The notes below the pieces were generated by a model. The model was given only the letters and a program-made list of their open reading frames with translations. It was not told the origin of the DNA and searched no databases. 62,988 bases of DNA. Origin: Promethearchaeati archaeon. GTDB lineage: Archaea; Asgardarchaeota; Heimdallarchaeia; Heimdallarchaeales; Heimdallarchaeaceae. The translations under genes were made by a program, and so were the position numbers. Positions 17,718 to 26,400 of the stretch are shown in pieces (position 1 is the stretch's first letter; each line of letters opens with the position of its first letter). Location of the stretch: assembly GCA_013166775.1 (NCBI GenBank), contig JABLTJ010000020.1, positions 1-62,988 of the forward strand. The letters run 5' to 3'.

Positions 17718-18320
17718 TTAAAGTCTAATAAACTGCCTACTTCCACAATTAGAACAACCCTTAACAGAGCATTCTGAGCAAAAGAAAGATCCACATTTTG
17801 AGCATTTACTATTTGCTTGCTTGCTACAGTTTATACATTTTTTCATTGAGAGACGATTGCGAACTCTGTACAGGATATAGACTGCTCCTCCTACTCCCGC
17901 TATTCCTGCCATAACCTCTGCAATGATAATGAAGATTCTTCCAATGTCTACATTGATACCGGGCGTACTATCTTCAACGATTCTAACAATTTTGGTATTA
18001 CGATATTCGTAATATCTAATGGTTCCATTTTCTAGCACAACTTCCCAATTAATGTTTTTAGTCTCTTGTTTCTTCATCTCCAGAAGCTCATCGACAACGT
18101 TATGGTTTAATTCATTGTAGTTTACTTTTACTCTGAATGGATCATCATCAGAATATGTTATTGAATATCTTCCATCAATATATCGAACAAAGGATATGTC
18201 TATTATATCATCATACTCTACACCGTTAAGATTGTCATAAGCTTGAGTACTAGACAAAGCATAAAAAAAGAGCACTATAAAAACGAAGAGCAGAGAAAAT
18301 CTGCTTAGTAATTTAGCCAT
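17718..18320 (-). CDS. Single-pass membrane protein: FKBP-like outer domain and cytosolic eight-cysteine zinc module
   Basis: About 200 residues from the ATG at 18320, which opens directly with a signal sequence (an ATG at 18371 would add 17 residues). Order: signal peptide, an outer domain of about 105 residues, one membrane helix (IFIIIAEVMAGIAGVGGAVY), then a short cytosolic tail with cysteines spaced C-x2-C-x7-C-x2-C-x4-C-x2-C-x4-C-x2-C. The same spacing occurs in the gene directly upstream. The outer domain resembles a decayed FKBP/SlyD fold: a beta strand start (DIIDISFVRYIDG) and a VVDELLEMKKQE segment where FKBPs read GMKxGE. Fold and function are inference. The eight cysteines should bind two zinc ions, perhaps for protein contacts. 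Confidence 0.7.
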   Translation of the reverse strand: MAKLLSRFSLLFVFIVLFFYALSSTQAYDNLNGVEYDDIIDISFVRYIDGRYSITYSDDDPFRVKVNYNELNHNVVDELLEMKKQETKNINWEVVLENGTIRYYEYRNTKIVRIVEDSTPGINVDIGRIFIIIAEVMAGIAGVGGAVYILYRVRNRLSMKKCINCSKQANSKCSKCGSFFCSECSVKGCSNCGSRQFIRL

Positions 18321-18370
18321 CTTGAGATATGCTGTAGGGAAATTTAAAAGAATTTCGAAGAGGGATAACA

Positions 18371-19024
18371 TTAGGTCTTAAAGCGTATCATAGTTCTACT
18401 TTTGCAATACGGACACCCATTTGAATAACATCTCTCACAGAAGACTCTGCCACATTTCCTACAAGTACCTACTGCAAGTGTTTTACAAACGGTACACCTT
18501 TTACCAAAAATCCTTGGATAGAATTTGTAACCTCCATATATTAGAAAAATAAAAGCTGTCGCACCTAGCAAACCTAGAACCACTCTGAGAAAATAGAAAC
18601 CAAATGAACCAGGAGTTAACCCACCATTTTCAATTTCTGTAATATGAACACCGTTAATTTCGAATATAGTTAAATCATCGTAGTAAAGAGTAAGATTTGC
18701 ATAAATACCGTATTTAGGATCATATTCTGAGAAACCATCTTCTTTAGCAACGATTAAATTTCTCACTTCCCCTAGTTTCATTCCTATAATCTCATTATAC
18801 AAACCTATTGGCTTAATAACGTCTATTGCGACTTGACCTTTAAAGGGGGCTTCTTCTGTGAAAACCTCAACTTGTACTGCACTTACTGTTAATCTATAAC
18901 CTAGAGAAATTAAATCATTTTTTTTAACAACTGGAAGCGCTGCAGAATTGTTTAAGCTAACCTGTATACAAGAGATAGTGAATATGAATATAAAAAAATA
19001 AGAGATTTTGATGGATTTTCTCAT
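18371..19024 (-). CDS. Single-pass membrane protein: FKBP-like outer domain and cytosolic eight-cysteine zinc module (paralogue)
   Basis: 217 residues from the ATG at 19024, where a lysine/arginine-led signal peptide begins; a longer frame would run into the tRNA-Asp gene. The outer domain has KNDLISLGYRLTV, then IIGMKLGEVRNLIVAKEDGF, close to the GMKxGExRxxxIPxExGY segment of FKBP/SlyD prolyl isomerases, though most aromatic active-site residues are not evident. A helix (about residues 145-170) leads to a cytosolic tail with cysteine spacing identical to the downstream paralogue (CTVC, CRKC, CERC, CPYC) and the shared ending SRxxIR. The two genes meet end to start and are surely one transcription unit. 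They may act as a pair. Confidence 0.72.
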   Translation of the reverse strand: MRKSIKISYFFIFIFTISCIQVSLNNSAALPVVKKNDLISLGYRLTVSAVQVEVFTEEAPFKGQVAIDVIKPIGLYNEIIGMKLGEVRNLIVAKEDGFSEYDPKYGIYANLTLYYDDLTIFEINGVHITEIENGGLTPGSFGFYFLRVVLGLLGATAFIFLIYGGYKFYPRIFGKRCTVCKTLAVGTCRKCGRVFCERCYSNGCPYCKSRTMIRFKT

Positions 19025-19083
19025 CGAAATTAGAAAACATTGGTAATAATAAAAAGATATCGAAATAAGAAAAATGAGTAAAT

Positions 19084-19190
19084 TGGCGCCCGTGCCGGGA
19101 TTTGAACCCGGGTCGAAGGAGTTCAGCACATGTTACGAAAGTAACACGTTTGACAGTCCCCCATCATAGGCCGAACTAAACTACACGAGC
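19084..19190 (-). tRNA. tRNA-Asp(GTC) with a 29-nt intron
   Basis: Acceptor GCTCGTG pairs with CACGGGC (one G-T), T arm CCGGG/CCCGG, discriminator G, encoded CCA at 19084-19086. The anticodon loop reads CTGTCA before the intron, giving GTC. The intron (19122-19150) lies after position 37, the usual archaeal site, and holds a hairpin with loop TTTC. Splicing gives the loop CTGTCAC seen in archaeal Asp tRNAs. The D arm is somewhat irregular. Confidence 0.9.
19122..19150 (-). other. tRNA-Asp intron at position 37/38
   Basis: 29 nucleotides that interrupt the anticodon loop. The inner part folds into a nine-base-pair stem (ACGTGTTAC with GTAACATGT, one wobble) capped by TTTC. Such introns are cut at a bulge-helix-bulge structure by the archaeal splicing endonuclease. 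Confidence 0.85.
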
Positions 19191-19288
19191 ACTTATCTTG
19201 TGATATTTTTTTTAGCTGTCAACCTCATTTAAACTTGTCGTTTTGTATAATCCAATGTTGAGTTAAGATTGCGTTTTCGGAATTCAGA

Positions 19289-19858
19289 TTACTCCAAACC
19301 TACTTCCACTCTTCTTTTCTCAACAGCTTTCATGAGTTCCTTAGCAAAAGTAGCAAAAGCTTCTTCTACTTTTTCTCCGGTTTTAGCTGAAGTTATAAAG
19401 AAAGAATCTTCCGAGAGATTTAATTCATTAGCTATTGCTTTAATATTTTCGTTTTCCAGTTCTACTTGTTCTTTAAGATCAGCTTTGTTACCAATTAGGA
19501 AATAAATAACGTCTTCTTCCACACCTTCTAGACCCTTTTTCCATGCTTTAACTGAAGAGAGGGTGTTACTTCTAGTTAAATCGAAGACCAAAAAACATCC
19601 TCTAGCTCCACGATAAAATTTTTCTCTTACGGAAGCAAAACGTTCTTGTCCCCCAATATCACTAATTAAGAATAAAACTTCATCTTTACCAACAAAAAGT
19701 TGCTTGCTTAGAATATCTACACCAATTGTCATTAGATAAGATGCTTGGAATCTATTGTGAACAAATCGTGTTATTAATGAGCTTTTGCCCACGCCAGGAT
19801 CGCCAAGTAAAACTATCTTGAAGATATATTTTTTCCCTGGAACCTCTTCTTCTGTCAT
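19289..19858 (-). CDS. Ras/Rab-like small GTPase
   Basis: 189 residues with all five G motifs: G1 GDPGVGKSS (19-27), G2 Thr44 in TIGVD, G3 DIGGQE (67-72), G4 NKAD (124-127), G5 TSAK (156-159). The TIGVD switch I and the RFASVREKFYRGA run after G3 resemble eukaryotic Rab proteins, while Gly-Gly before the catalytic Gln71 resembles Arf-type and many Asgard GTPases. It lacks a C-terminal prenylation cysteine and any N-terminal lipid site that I can see, so it is probably soluble or recruited by a partner. GGGGA lies ahead of the ATG. Expanded families of such GTPases are a hallmark of Asgard archaea. No activator or exchange factor is adjacent. Confidence 0.95.
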   Translation of the reverse strand: MTEEEVPGKKYIFKIVLLGDPGVGKSSLITRFVHNRFQASYLMTIGVDILSKQLFVGKDEVLFLISDIGGQERFASVREKFYRGARGCFLVFDLTRSNTLSSVKAWKKGLEGVEEDVIYFLIGNKADLKEQVELENENIKAIANELNLSEDSFFITSAKTGEKVEEAFATFAKELMKAVEKRRVEVGLE

Positions 19859-19928
19859 ATTTTTCCCCTTTTTGTTTCATACTTTGATTATTTTTTATTA
19901 ACTTTGTGTTTAATTTTGAGTTTTTTTA

Positions 19929-20333
19929 CTATTTTTTGAAAATTTCAATTAATTTTCTAGCTTCGTCTTCTTCTAACTCCGATTTTGGTACAACATCCAT
20001 CAAACCATCCTTTGGATACCTTGGTATTAAATGAAAATGAATATGATTAATTACTTGTCCGGCATCTTTTCCATTACTTTGTAGAATATTCATACCTGTG
20101 GCATTGACAGCATTTTTTAATTTTTCAGCAATTTTTGGAAGTTTCTTAAGAAAAATCATTTTCTCCTCTGATATGTCATATATTGAAGCAAAATGCTCTT
20201 TTGGGATGTAGAGGCTGTGACCTTTAGAAGTTGGATAAAGGTCTAAGAATACTTGTATTTCCTCATCTTCATATAAAGTAAAGCTAGGAATCTCTCCTTT
20301 CACTATCTTACAAAAAACACAATCATCACTCAT
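19929..20333 (-). CDS. HIT family nucleotide hydrolase/transferase
   Basis: 134 residues from the ATG at 20333; a TTG nine bases further upstream is possible. The histidine triad is seen as HIHFHLIPR, and the N-terminal CVFCKIVKGEIPS with its CxxC is typical of HINT-type members. These enzymes cleave AMP or other nucleotidyl groups from lysine, sugars or dinucleotides. It lies between the small GTPase and GHMP kinase genes on the same strand. The substrate is unknown. Confidence 0.93.
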   Translation of the reverse strand: MSDDCVFCKIVKGEIPSFTLYEDEEIQVFLDLYPTSKGHSLYIPKEHFASIYDISEEKMIFLKKLPKIAEKLKNAVNATGMNILQSNGKDAGQVINHIHFHLIPRYPKDGLMDVVPKSELEEDEARKLIEIFKK

Positions 20334-20402
20334 TTTTATCAATTACACCATTTCTCTTTGGTATACTTTGATACTTTTTCAGTTTTTGCATTTTTTAGCA
20401 AA

Positions 20403-21473
20403 TCAGCAATTAACCTCATTTATCGTGAGACCAACATCTTGTTTTACTATGTAAGCTTCTCCTCCATTCTTTAGAATAGATTTTGCAACATTTTTTTCTT
20501 TTCCTGGAGCATAAGCTAAAAATGATCCCCCATTTCCAGTTCCCAATAACTTACAAGCTTTTGCGCCTGCTTTCTTAGCTCTTTCAATTAAAAACTGCAT
20601 TTTTTCACTAACATTTTCGAAGTAATTTTTTTGAAAATCATGATGCATATTTATGAGTTGAACAATATTTTGATCTAATTCTTCATTAGATTTGACCAAT
20701 TTATACCCTTTTCTTACAATATCTCGAATTCCTAGAACACCCAAAATTCTCTTTAAATCGGGATTCTTTTGTTCTTCATAAATACCGAAAGCTTCATCCA
20801 ATGGAAAATCCAAAAGACTAAAATCATTTGTTAATTCGCTTAATATTTCAATACCACTTTTTATTTCACTTTTTCTAAGTGTTAGTAGCTCTATTGTCTT
20901 CTTCCTCTTTAGAGTATCACCAATAACAAGACCGTCTAGTTTTAAATCTAATTTTTCATAAAAATAAGGTTCCCTACATTCCAGATAAATAACATTACCT
21001 AGTACACTCGCAAAATGGTCCATCATTCCACCAGGCTCCCCTAGATTTACTACTTCTGCTAAATAAGCTTTCCAAGCAATTTCCTTTGCTGTTGAATTCA
21101 GGTTTGCGGCTTTATCAAAAAATGCAACAAATACTGAAGAAAATGCAGATGAAGAGGAAAGACCTTTTCCTATTAATAAATCGGATTTAACAGTTATATC
21201 AGCACCAAAATTCGAAGGTAGATACTCATGATATAAATTAAACGCCGATTTTACATAATCTCTTTTTGAGAGTATATCTTGTCTTTCACTCTTGAATTTC
21301 ATAATTTGGTTGAAATCATCCAGCTTAACTCTGATTTCTCCGGTGTTTGTTACTTTTCCTTTAAGTTCGATTCTTTTATCAATGGCAATAGTAATTACTT
21401 CCAAACTCATGTAATCTACGTCCTCTCCGAAAAGACATATTCTACCTGGGGTTGAAATGAAAATTTCTTTCAT
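20403..21473 (-). CDS. GHMP superfamily sugar kinase
   Basis: 356 residues. Motif 1 is TPGRICLFGEDVDYMSLEVI near the N-terminus, motif 2 the ATP-binding loop GKGLSSSSAF near residue 108, and motif 3 LLGTGNGGSFLA near 315. The PGRxxLxGExxDY form is that of galactokinase and related sugar-1-kinases rather than mevalonate kinase. The usual GEH histidine is Asp here (GED). It starts only one base after the stop of the upstream amidohydrolase gene, so the two are translationally coupled. A role in sugar or nucleoside salvage is possible; the substrate cannot be named. Confidence 0.85.
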   Translation of the reverse strand: MKEIFISTPGRICLFGEDVDYMSLEVITIAIDKRIELKGKVTNTGEIRVKLDDFNQIMKFKSERQDILSKRDYVKSAFNLYHEYLPSNFGADITVKSDLLIGKGLSSSSAFSSVFVAFFDKAANLNSTAKEIAWKAYLAEVVNLGEPGGMMDHFASVLGNVIYLECREPYFYEKLDLKLDGLVIGDTLKRKKTIELLTLRKSEIKSGIEILSELTNDFSLLDFPLDEAFGIYEEQKNPDLKRILGVLGIRDIVRKGYKLVKSNEELDQNIVQLINMHHDFQKNYFENVSEKMQFLIERAKKAGAKACKLLGTGNGGSFLAYAPGKEKNVAKSILKNGGEAYIVKQDVGLTINEVNC

Positions 21474-21474
21474 A

Positions 21475-22815
21475 TCAGTCAGTCCACTTTTCCTGATATT
21501 TCTTAACTTCTTCTGTTATTCTTTTCATATCAATAGTTGTTAGAACATTTTCTTGATACAAAATCTTGCCATCAACAATAACTGTGCAAACATCTTTTCC
21601 AGATGCAGAATAAACCAAATGAGATACAGGGTCATATAATGGGATAGCATTTATGTCAGATATATCTACTTGAATTAAATCTGCCTTCTTCCCTTCCTCT
21701 ATCGACCCAATTTCATGATCCCAATTAATTGCTCGGGCACCATCGATTGTAGCCATTCTTAGAATTTGCTGCGCAGGTAAGACCTTTTCGTTCAGATGTT
21801 TTACTTTTTGTAGGAATGTAGCTAAACGAATTTCATTGAACATATCGAGATTATTATTACAAGGAGCTCCATCTGTTGCCAGACCAACAATTACACCCAT
21901 TTCAAGATATTTTTGAACATCGCAAATACCAGAAGCAAGTTTACAATTACTGGAGGGGTTGTGTGAGATTCTTGTATCTGTTTCTTTAATAATTCGATAC
22001 TCCTCTTCATCTAACCAAATGCCATGAGCAATAATTGTTTCACTTCCTAGTGCTCCAATATCTCTTAATGCCCGAATATATGATTCACCAAAAATTTTCT
22101 CGACTTTTTTACATTCCGCTTTTGATTCTGAAGCATGTGTATGAATCATAAGATCGGAATATTGTTGCTGAGTAGTAACTATCAAATTCATGAGTTTAGG
22201 AGAACACGATAAAAGAAAACGAGCGTTTAAGGAGGATTTGATTCTATTGTTTTTGCTTCCATGATAGGTTTCTATGTGTTTTATAGCTTTTTCAATCACT
22301 TCATCTGCTGGTTCGACTTCAGCATCAGGAAAATCTTGATTGATGTCCATCAACATTTTTCCTGTTCTTGTTCTGATACCACTATCTATAGCAGCTTCGA
22401 TTCCTTTTTCACTGTCATGGGTGGTAAGCATATCGTTAGTTGTGGTTGTACCTGTTCTTATCATTTCTGCAAAACCAAGAAGCGAGGAAAGATATACATC
22501 TTGCTTAGAAAAATTCAGTTCTCCAGGTAAAATAACTTTGCTTAACCAATCTAATAGTGACAAATCATCAGCTTTTCCTCTTAGAAGAGTTTGAACACTA
22601 TGAGAATGAGTATTAATCAAACCTGGTAAAAGAATTTTATTTGTCCCATCAATTACTTTAGAAGATGAATAATCTTTATGAATCTGTGTTTTCGTTCCTA
22701 GTGAGTGTATTCTTCCAGCTACAACATAAATTGCTGCTTCCTTAATGATTTGATTCTTAGAATTGCATGTAACTAAGTAATCTGCTTCAATTATTGCTTC
22801 TTTCAACCTTATCAA
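21475..22815 (-). CDS. Amidohydrolase, MTA/SAH deaminase-like (TRZ/ATZ family)
   Basis: 446 residues, the family length. Metal ligands are visible in NTHSHSVQ (about residue 70), HTHASES (about 225), the following AHGIW and LATDGAPCNNNLDM (about 310). The GTTTTNDM and HNPSSNCKLASGI segments place it with 5-methylthioadenosine/S-adenosylhomocysteine deaminases and their relatives, which turn an adenine ring into inosine. Other amino-purine or triazine substrates remain possible. The start is a TTG about 20 bases after the TATA-like tttattaatatat on the minus strand, so the message may be leaderless. It is coupled to the GHMP kinase gene. Confidence 0.85.
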   Translation of the reverse strand: MIRLKEAIIEADYLVTCNSKNQIIKEAAIYVVAGRIHSLGTKTQIHKDYSSSKVIDGTNKILLPGLINTHSHSVQTLLRGKADDLSLLDWLSKVILPGELNFSKQDVYLSSLLGFAEMIRTGTTTTNDMLTTHDSEKGIEAAIDSGIRTRTGKMLMDINQDFPDAEVEPADEVIEKAIKHIETYHGSKNNRIKSSLNARFLLSCSPKLMNLIVTTQQQYSDLMIHTHASESKAECKKVEKIFGESYIRALRDIGALGSETIIAHGIWLDEEEYRIIKETDTRISHNPSSNCKLASGICDVQKYLEMGVIVGLATDGAPCNNNLDMFNEIRLATFLQKVKHLNEKVLPAQQILRMATIDGARAINWDHEIGSIEEGKKADLIQVDISDINAIPLYDPVSHLVYSASGKDVCTVIVDGKILYQENVLTTIDMKRITEEVKKYQEKWTD

Positions 22816-22879
22816 AGGATTAATTGGGAATATATTAATAAATTCTATTTTTCAGTTATTTTAGTAAGAGGTAGTTGGG

Positions 22880-23536
22880 TTGTCAGAAAACTTAACTGAA
22901 TTAACCGACAAAATTATTAGCTGTGAAGCATGCCATTTGAAGGAAGGAAGAACTCAGGTTGTCCCTGGCATTTATGGACCAAAGAGCAGTTTGTGCTTCA
23001 TAGGAGAAGCACCAGGGTACTATGAGGATAAAGAAGGAGTGCCCTTTGTAGGTAGATCAGGTAAATTACTAGACAAGATGCTTGAAGGGATAAATCTAGT
23101 TAAGCAAAGAGATTTAAGTATCTTGAACATCATCAAATGTCGTCCCACAACTGAAGAAGGTAATAATAGAACACCTAATGAAAAAGAACTTCGTTTCTGT
23201 GGAGAAAGATGGTTGCACAAACAGCTTAATTTTCTTTCGCCAAAGATGATTGTAACATTGGGAGGAGTTGCTTTAAAGTTCTTTTCTCCAAATACTTCTG
23301 TAACAAAAACAGCAGGGAAAATGATCAATACTGATAGTAATTATCAGATTTTTGTTATGTATCATCCAGCCTATATTCTAAGAAACTATAATCTAATGGA
23401 AGAATATAACAGCCAATTTGAAAGCATAAAACAGGTTCTTAACAGTAAATTAGTTGAGCTCAGTTTAAGTGAGAAGGAACAACAAAAAACACCCAAGCAA
23501 AAAGGAGAACAAAAATCTTTAACTGATTTTCTTTGA
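22880..23536 (+). CDS. Uracil-DNA glycosylase family 4 with C-terminal PCNA-binding motif
   Basis: 218 residues. Four cysteines at 15, 18, 87 and 107 match the 4Fe-4S ligands of family 4 enzymes. Motif GEAPGYYEDKEGVPFVG holds the uracil-recognition loop, and MYHPAYILRN is the second active-site motif. It removes uracil from DNA after cytosine deamination. The last eight residues, QKSLTDFL, fit a PIP box (Q-x2-hydrophobic-x2-aromatic), suggesting delivery to replication forks by PCNA. The TTG start has GAGGT seven bases upstream. It is divergent from the amidohydrolase gene, with 64 bases between. Confidence 0.93.
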   Translation: MSENLTELTDKIISCEACHLKEGRTQVVPGIYGPKSSLCFIGEAPGYYEDKEGVPFVGRSGKLLDKMLEGINLVKQRDLSILNIIKCRPTTEEGNNRTPNEKELRFCGERWLHKQLNFLSPKMIVTLGGVALKFFSPNTSVTKTAGKMINTDSNYQIFVMYHPAYILRNYNLMEEYNSQFESIKQVLNSKLVELSLSEKEQQKTPKQKGEQKSLTDFL

Positions 23537-23603
23537 TTTTGTCTTATAAAATTTCTATTAGTTTAGGAAAATAGTTATATTACACTATGAGAGCCTAAAA
23601 TTG

Positions 23604-24995
23604 ATGGAAAAGACTAAGCTTTTTGGAACAGCTGGTATTAGAGGTCCATATGGCAAGAAAGTTACTGCTGAGCTTGTTTTTGATGTGTGTCAAGCTGTTG
23701 GAGCAATATATTCCTCTAAAGGAATTCTTGTTGGTCATGATGCACGAACTTCTTCTGAAGCACTGAGTCAATGTGCATGTGCTGCCCTATCTTTGGGAGG
23801 ATCTCCTGTTTTTAATGTTGGTTTATGTAGTTTTCCAGTTATTGCAAATCTAACTTTGAACAAAAAACATTCTGTTGCAATATATATTACAGCATCTCAT
23901 AATCCTCCTTCAGATAACGGTATCAAAGTATTCAGGAATGGGAGAGAATTTACAGAAAAAGAACAAGAAGAAGTGGAGCTAAAAATAGTTCAAGATCATG
24001 AAAGAAATGTTCCTATTAATCATGTTGCGTGGGATAAAATAATTCCTCAAGAAGAAATTAATGAAACAAATTTACTCTACAAAAAAAGGATTCTCTCTGA
24101 ATTGAAATTTCAAGGAGACGGAAGGAAAATCATTCTAGATTGTGCTAACGGTCCAATGTCAAATCTTGCTCCCGAATTATTAACAGATTTTGGATTACAT
24201 GTTATAACAATAAATTCTCATATAGATGGACATTTCCCAGGGAGATTAGCAGAACCTAGTCCAAGCAATCTGAGTCTACTTATTGAGCTCTGTAAAAAAG
24301 AAGGATGCATAGGTGCAGCTTTTGATGGAGATGGAGATAGAATAGCTATTGTTGACGAAAATGGTGAATTTGTTGAGTTATCTAGAGTAAATGCTCTTCT
24401 AGCTAAGCTTATGATAGAAGACTATGGTACTGGAAAGATAATTGTAAGTATAGATTCTTCAACAACTATTGATAGAACTACAGAAGTCTTGGGTGGGGAA
24501 GTAATTAGAACGAAATTAGGAGAACTTCATAGCAAAGCTGAAGAGTTGCTTGCTAATGGGGAGAAAATTATTTTTGCTGCGGAACCTTGGAAACCTATCT
24601 TTCCACATTGGGGTTTGTGGATTGATGGATTATATGGTTTATGCAAATTTTTGAAAGTGATTATAACACGTCAAACAACCGTATTTGAAGTAATGAGAGA
24701 GATACCCGATCATATTGCTGAAAGAAAAGCATATGTCATTGAAGAGGGAAAAGCTGAAAGAGTTTTTACTAGATGTAAGGAATCACTTAAAGAGTCCTTA
24801 GGAGGAGAAGAGGGTAAAATGCTTACAATAGATGGTCTTAGATATGATTTAGTTGATGGTACATGGATTCTCATTAGAAAATCTGGTACTGAACCCAAAA
24901 TTAGAATCTATTATGAATCACCATTACTCGAGAGATTCAAATGGATTGATGGAATTGTTAAAGAACTAGAAAAAATAATTCATGCAAAAGAGTGA
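23604..24995 (+). CDS. Phosphohexomutase (phosphoglucosamine/phosphomannomutase family)
   Basis: 463 residues in four domains. The phosphoserine loop TASHNP is near residue 98, the metal loop DGDGDR near 243, and the phosphate-binding loop RKSGTEPKIRIY near 430. FGTAGIRG at the N-terminus is typical. It moves phosphate between C6 and C1 of hexoses, feeding nucleotide-sugar synthesis; archaeal members may act on glucosamine, mannose or glucose. The sugar-recognition loop reads AAEPWKPIF, not a common GEMSGH or GEESGH form, which leaves the substrate open. I chose the ATG at 23604 over a TTG directly ahead of it. Confidence 0.9.
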   Translation: MEKTKLFGTAGIRGPYGKKVTAELVFDVCQAVGAIYSSKGILVGHDARTSSEALSQCACAALSLGGSPVFNVGLCSFPVIANLTLNKKHSVAIYITASHNPPSDNGIKVFRNGREFTEKEQEEVELKIVQDHERNVPINHVAWDKIIPQEEINETNLLYKKRILSELKFQGDGRKIILDCANGPMSNLAPELLTDFGLHVITINSHIDGHFPGRLAEPSPSNLSLLIELCKKEGCIGAAFDGDGDRIAIVDENGEFVELSRVNALLAKLMIEDYGTGKIIVSIDSSTTIDRTTEVLGGEVIRTKLGELHSKAEELLANGEKIIFAAEPWKPIFPHWGLWIDGLYGLCKFLKVIITRQTTVFEVMREIPDHIAERKAYVIEEGKAERVFTRCKESLKESLGGEEGKMLTIDGLRYDLVDGTWILIRKSGTEPKIRIYYESPLLERFKWIDGIVKELEKIIHAKE

Positions 24996-24999
24996 TTAT

Positions 25000-25377
25000 A
25001 TGGTATCAGATACTATGCAGAAGGAATTAATAATAACATATGAAAGATTACGTTTAGCTTTTGTTGTTTTACTATTTTGGGTTGTTATCGTAACTTTAGA
25101 TATTGCAGGAGCCATGAGATTAGAAGCTGTAGGATTGAATTTTCTTGTATATGCTATTTTAGCAACAACTTCTGTTGTCCTCTTGTTAGTAGGTTTAGTA
25201 GTACAAAGTGAACCTCTACTTAAAGTGATGATCAAAAATAGAAAAGACACCAGCAAAATATGGGAGAGTAGTGAAGAGTTGAAACCAAGTATTGATCTTA
25301 GAAAAAAAATCAGTGAGATTGTTCAAATCATTGCAATTCTATTAATGTTCATTTCATTGCTCTTCGTTGTTGTTTAG
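25000..25377 (+). CDS. Small membrane protein, three helices
   Basis: About 125 residues with helices near 15-37, 45-65 and 103-123 and a charged loop between the second and third. No family recognised. I prefer the ATG at 25000, which has GTGA five bases ahead and starts just after the mutase stop (24995); an ATG at 24982 would overlap the mutase. Probably co-transcribed with the mutase, but nothing links their functions. Confidence 0.6.
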   Translation: MVSDTMQKELIITYERLRLAFVVLLFWVVIVTLDIAGAMRLEAVGLNFLVYAILATTSVVLLLVGLVVQSEPLLKVMIKNRKDTSKIWESSEELKPSIDLRKKISEIVQIIAILLMFISLLFVVV

Positions 25378-25625
25378 TTTTGAGATATCTATCCTATTAA
25401 ATTGCTGTTTAAAGTTAGGCAAAACTACTTTTTTCTCTTTAAAGAGTCAATCAGTTAATTAATAAACCACCTTCTTACATGTTCTAGTTAATATTCCAGT
25501 CGAAAAAAGGGGGTTTTGAAAGAACCAGAGGTAATTGAAAGTATTCAGTATCTTATTAGAAGGAATAGATTTAGAATTAGGTTAAGGAAATATCTTTATT
25601 TAGTCAGTCAATTTGATATACTTGA

Positions 25626-26387
25626 ATGGTTAAAAATAATCCCTCAGATTTTGCTATATTTTTTGATGATGGAGGAGTCATGAACGATAATAAACTTCGA
25701 GGCATTCAATGGATGAAAATGATCGGTGAATACTTTTCACCTAAATATGGCGGAGAACCTCATCAATGGGCTGAAGGGAATTTTGATTTCATCAATGAAA
25801 TTGATGCCGAATACAATGTTAACCTGGAGGAAGGAAATCTAGAGGATTATCAGGAATACTTTTCTGATTTCATTTTAAGATGGATTACTTCAATGTTTGA
25901 TTACGTGGGAATTGAATGTCCTTCAACAGAAAAACACAAAGAGATCTATTTTGAGGTTGTAGATATTATCACCCCCAACGTAAAATCTGCATTTCCAGGA
26001 GTGATAGATTGTATAAAAATTATTCATAATATAGGATTAAAATTGTATACATCATCTGCTGAGCATTCAAAAGAGCTCAAAGGTTATCTCAGGGGGATGA
26101 GAGTAATTAATTGTTTTGAAGGCTTCTATGGACCAGATTTAGTTAACACTCATAAAACCGATGAATCTTTTTATGAAGCTATCTTCAACGATATAGGTCT
26201 TGATTCAAAAAGAGCTATAGTTATTGATGATAAGCCTAGGTTTCTTGAGAGGGCTCAAAAAGTTGGAGCAAATGTAATTCAGGCTTGCTTAACAGAAGAA
26301 ATAGAAGCTTCTTTTCAATACTATGTAAACCACATGAGTGAATTACCAGAAGTTGTTGAACAAGTAATAAAAAAAGCAAAAAAGTGA
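25626..26387 (+). CDS. HAD superfamily hydrolase
   Basis: 253 residues. Motif I reads FFDDGGVM, the DxGGV variant: the nucleophile Asp is kept but the acid/base Asp two residues later is Gly, as in several HAD subgroups. Motif II is a Ser/Thr in YTSSAEH near 140, motif III a Lys in the NTHKTDES region, and motif IV IVIDDKPRFLERA near 200. A TATA-like aaatatctttattta lies about 30 bases ahead of the ATG, pointing to a leaderless message. A phosphatase role is likely, but the missing acid/base residue makes it uncertain. Confidence 0.75.
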   Translation: MVKNNPSDFAIFFDDGGVMNDNKLRGIQWMKMIGEYFSPKYGGEPHQWAEGNFDFINEIDAEYNVNLEEGNLEDYQEYFSDFILRWITSMFDYVGIECPSTEKHKEIYFEVVDIITPNVKSAFPGVIDCIKIIHNIGLKLYTSSAEHSKELKGYLRGMRVINCFEGFYGPDLVNTHKTDESFYEAIFNDIGLDSKRAIVIDDKPRFLERAQKVGANVIQACLTEEIEASFQYYVNHMSELPEVVEQVIKKAKK

Positions 26388-26400
26388 AATGAGGGATATA

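Noticed and set aside
19025..19129. Longer N-terminus for the zinc-module membrane protein
   Set aside because: It would overlap the tRNA-Asp gene, and the signal peptide begins at the ATG at 19024.
20403..21473. Calling the GHMP kinase mevalonate kinase
   Set aside because: The first motif has the galactokinase-like PGRxxLxGExxDY form.
25516..25682. Open frame from a TTG ahead of the HAD gene, overlapping its start in another frame
   Set aside because: Short, with no recognisable features, and it runs through the TATA box and start of the well-supported HAD gene.
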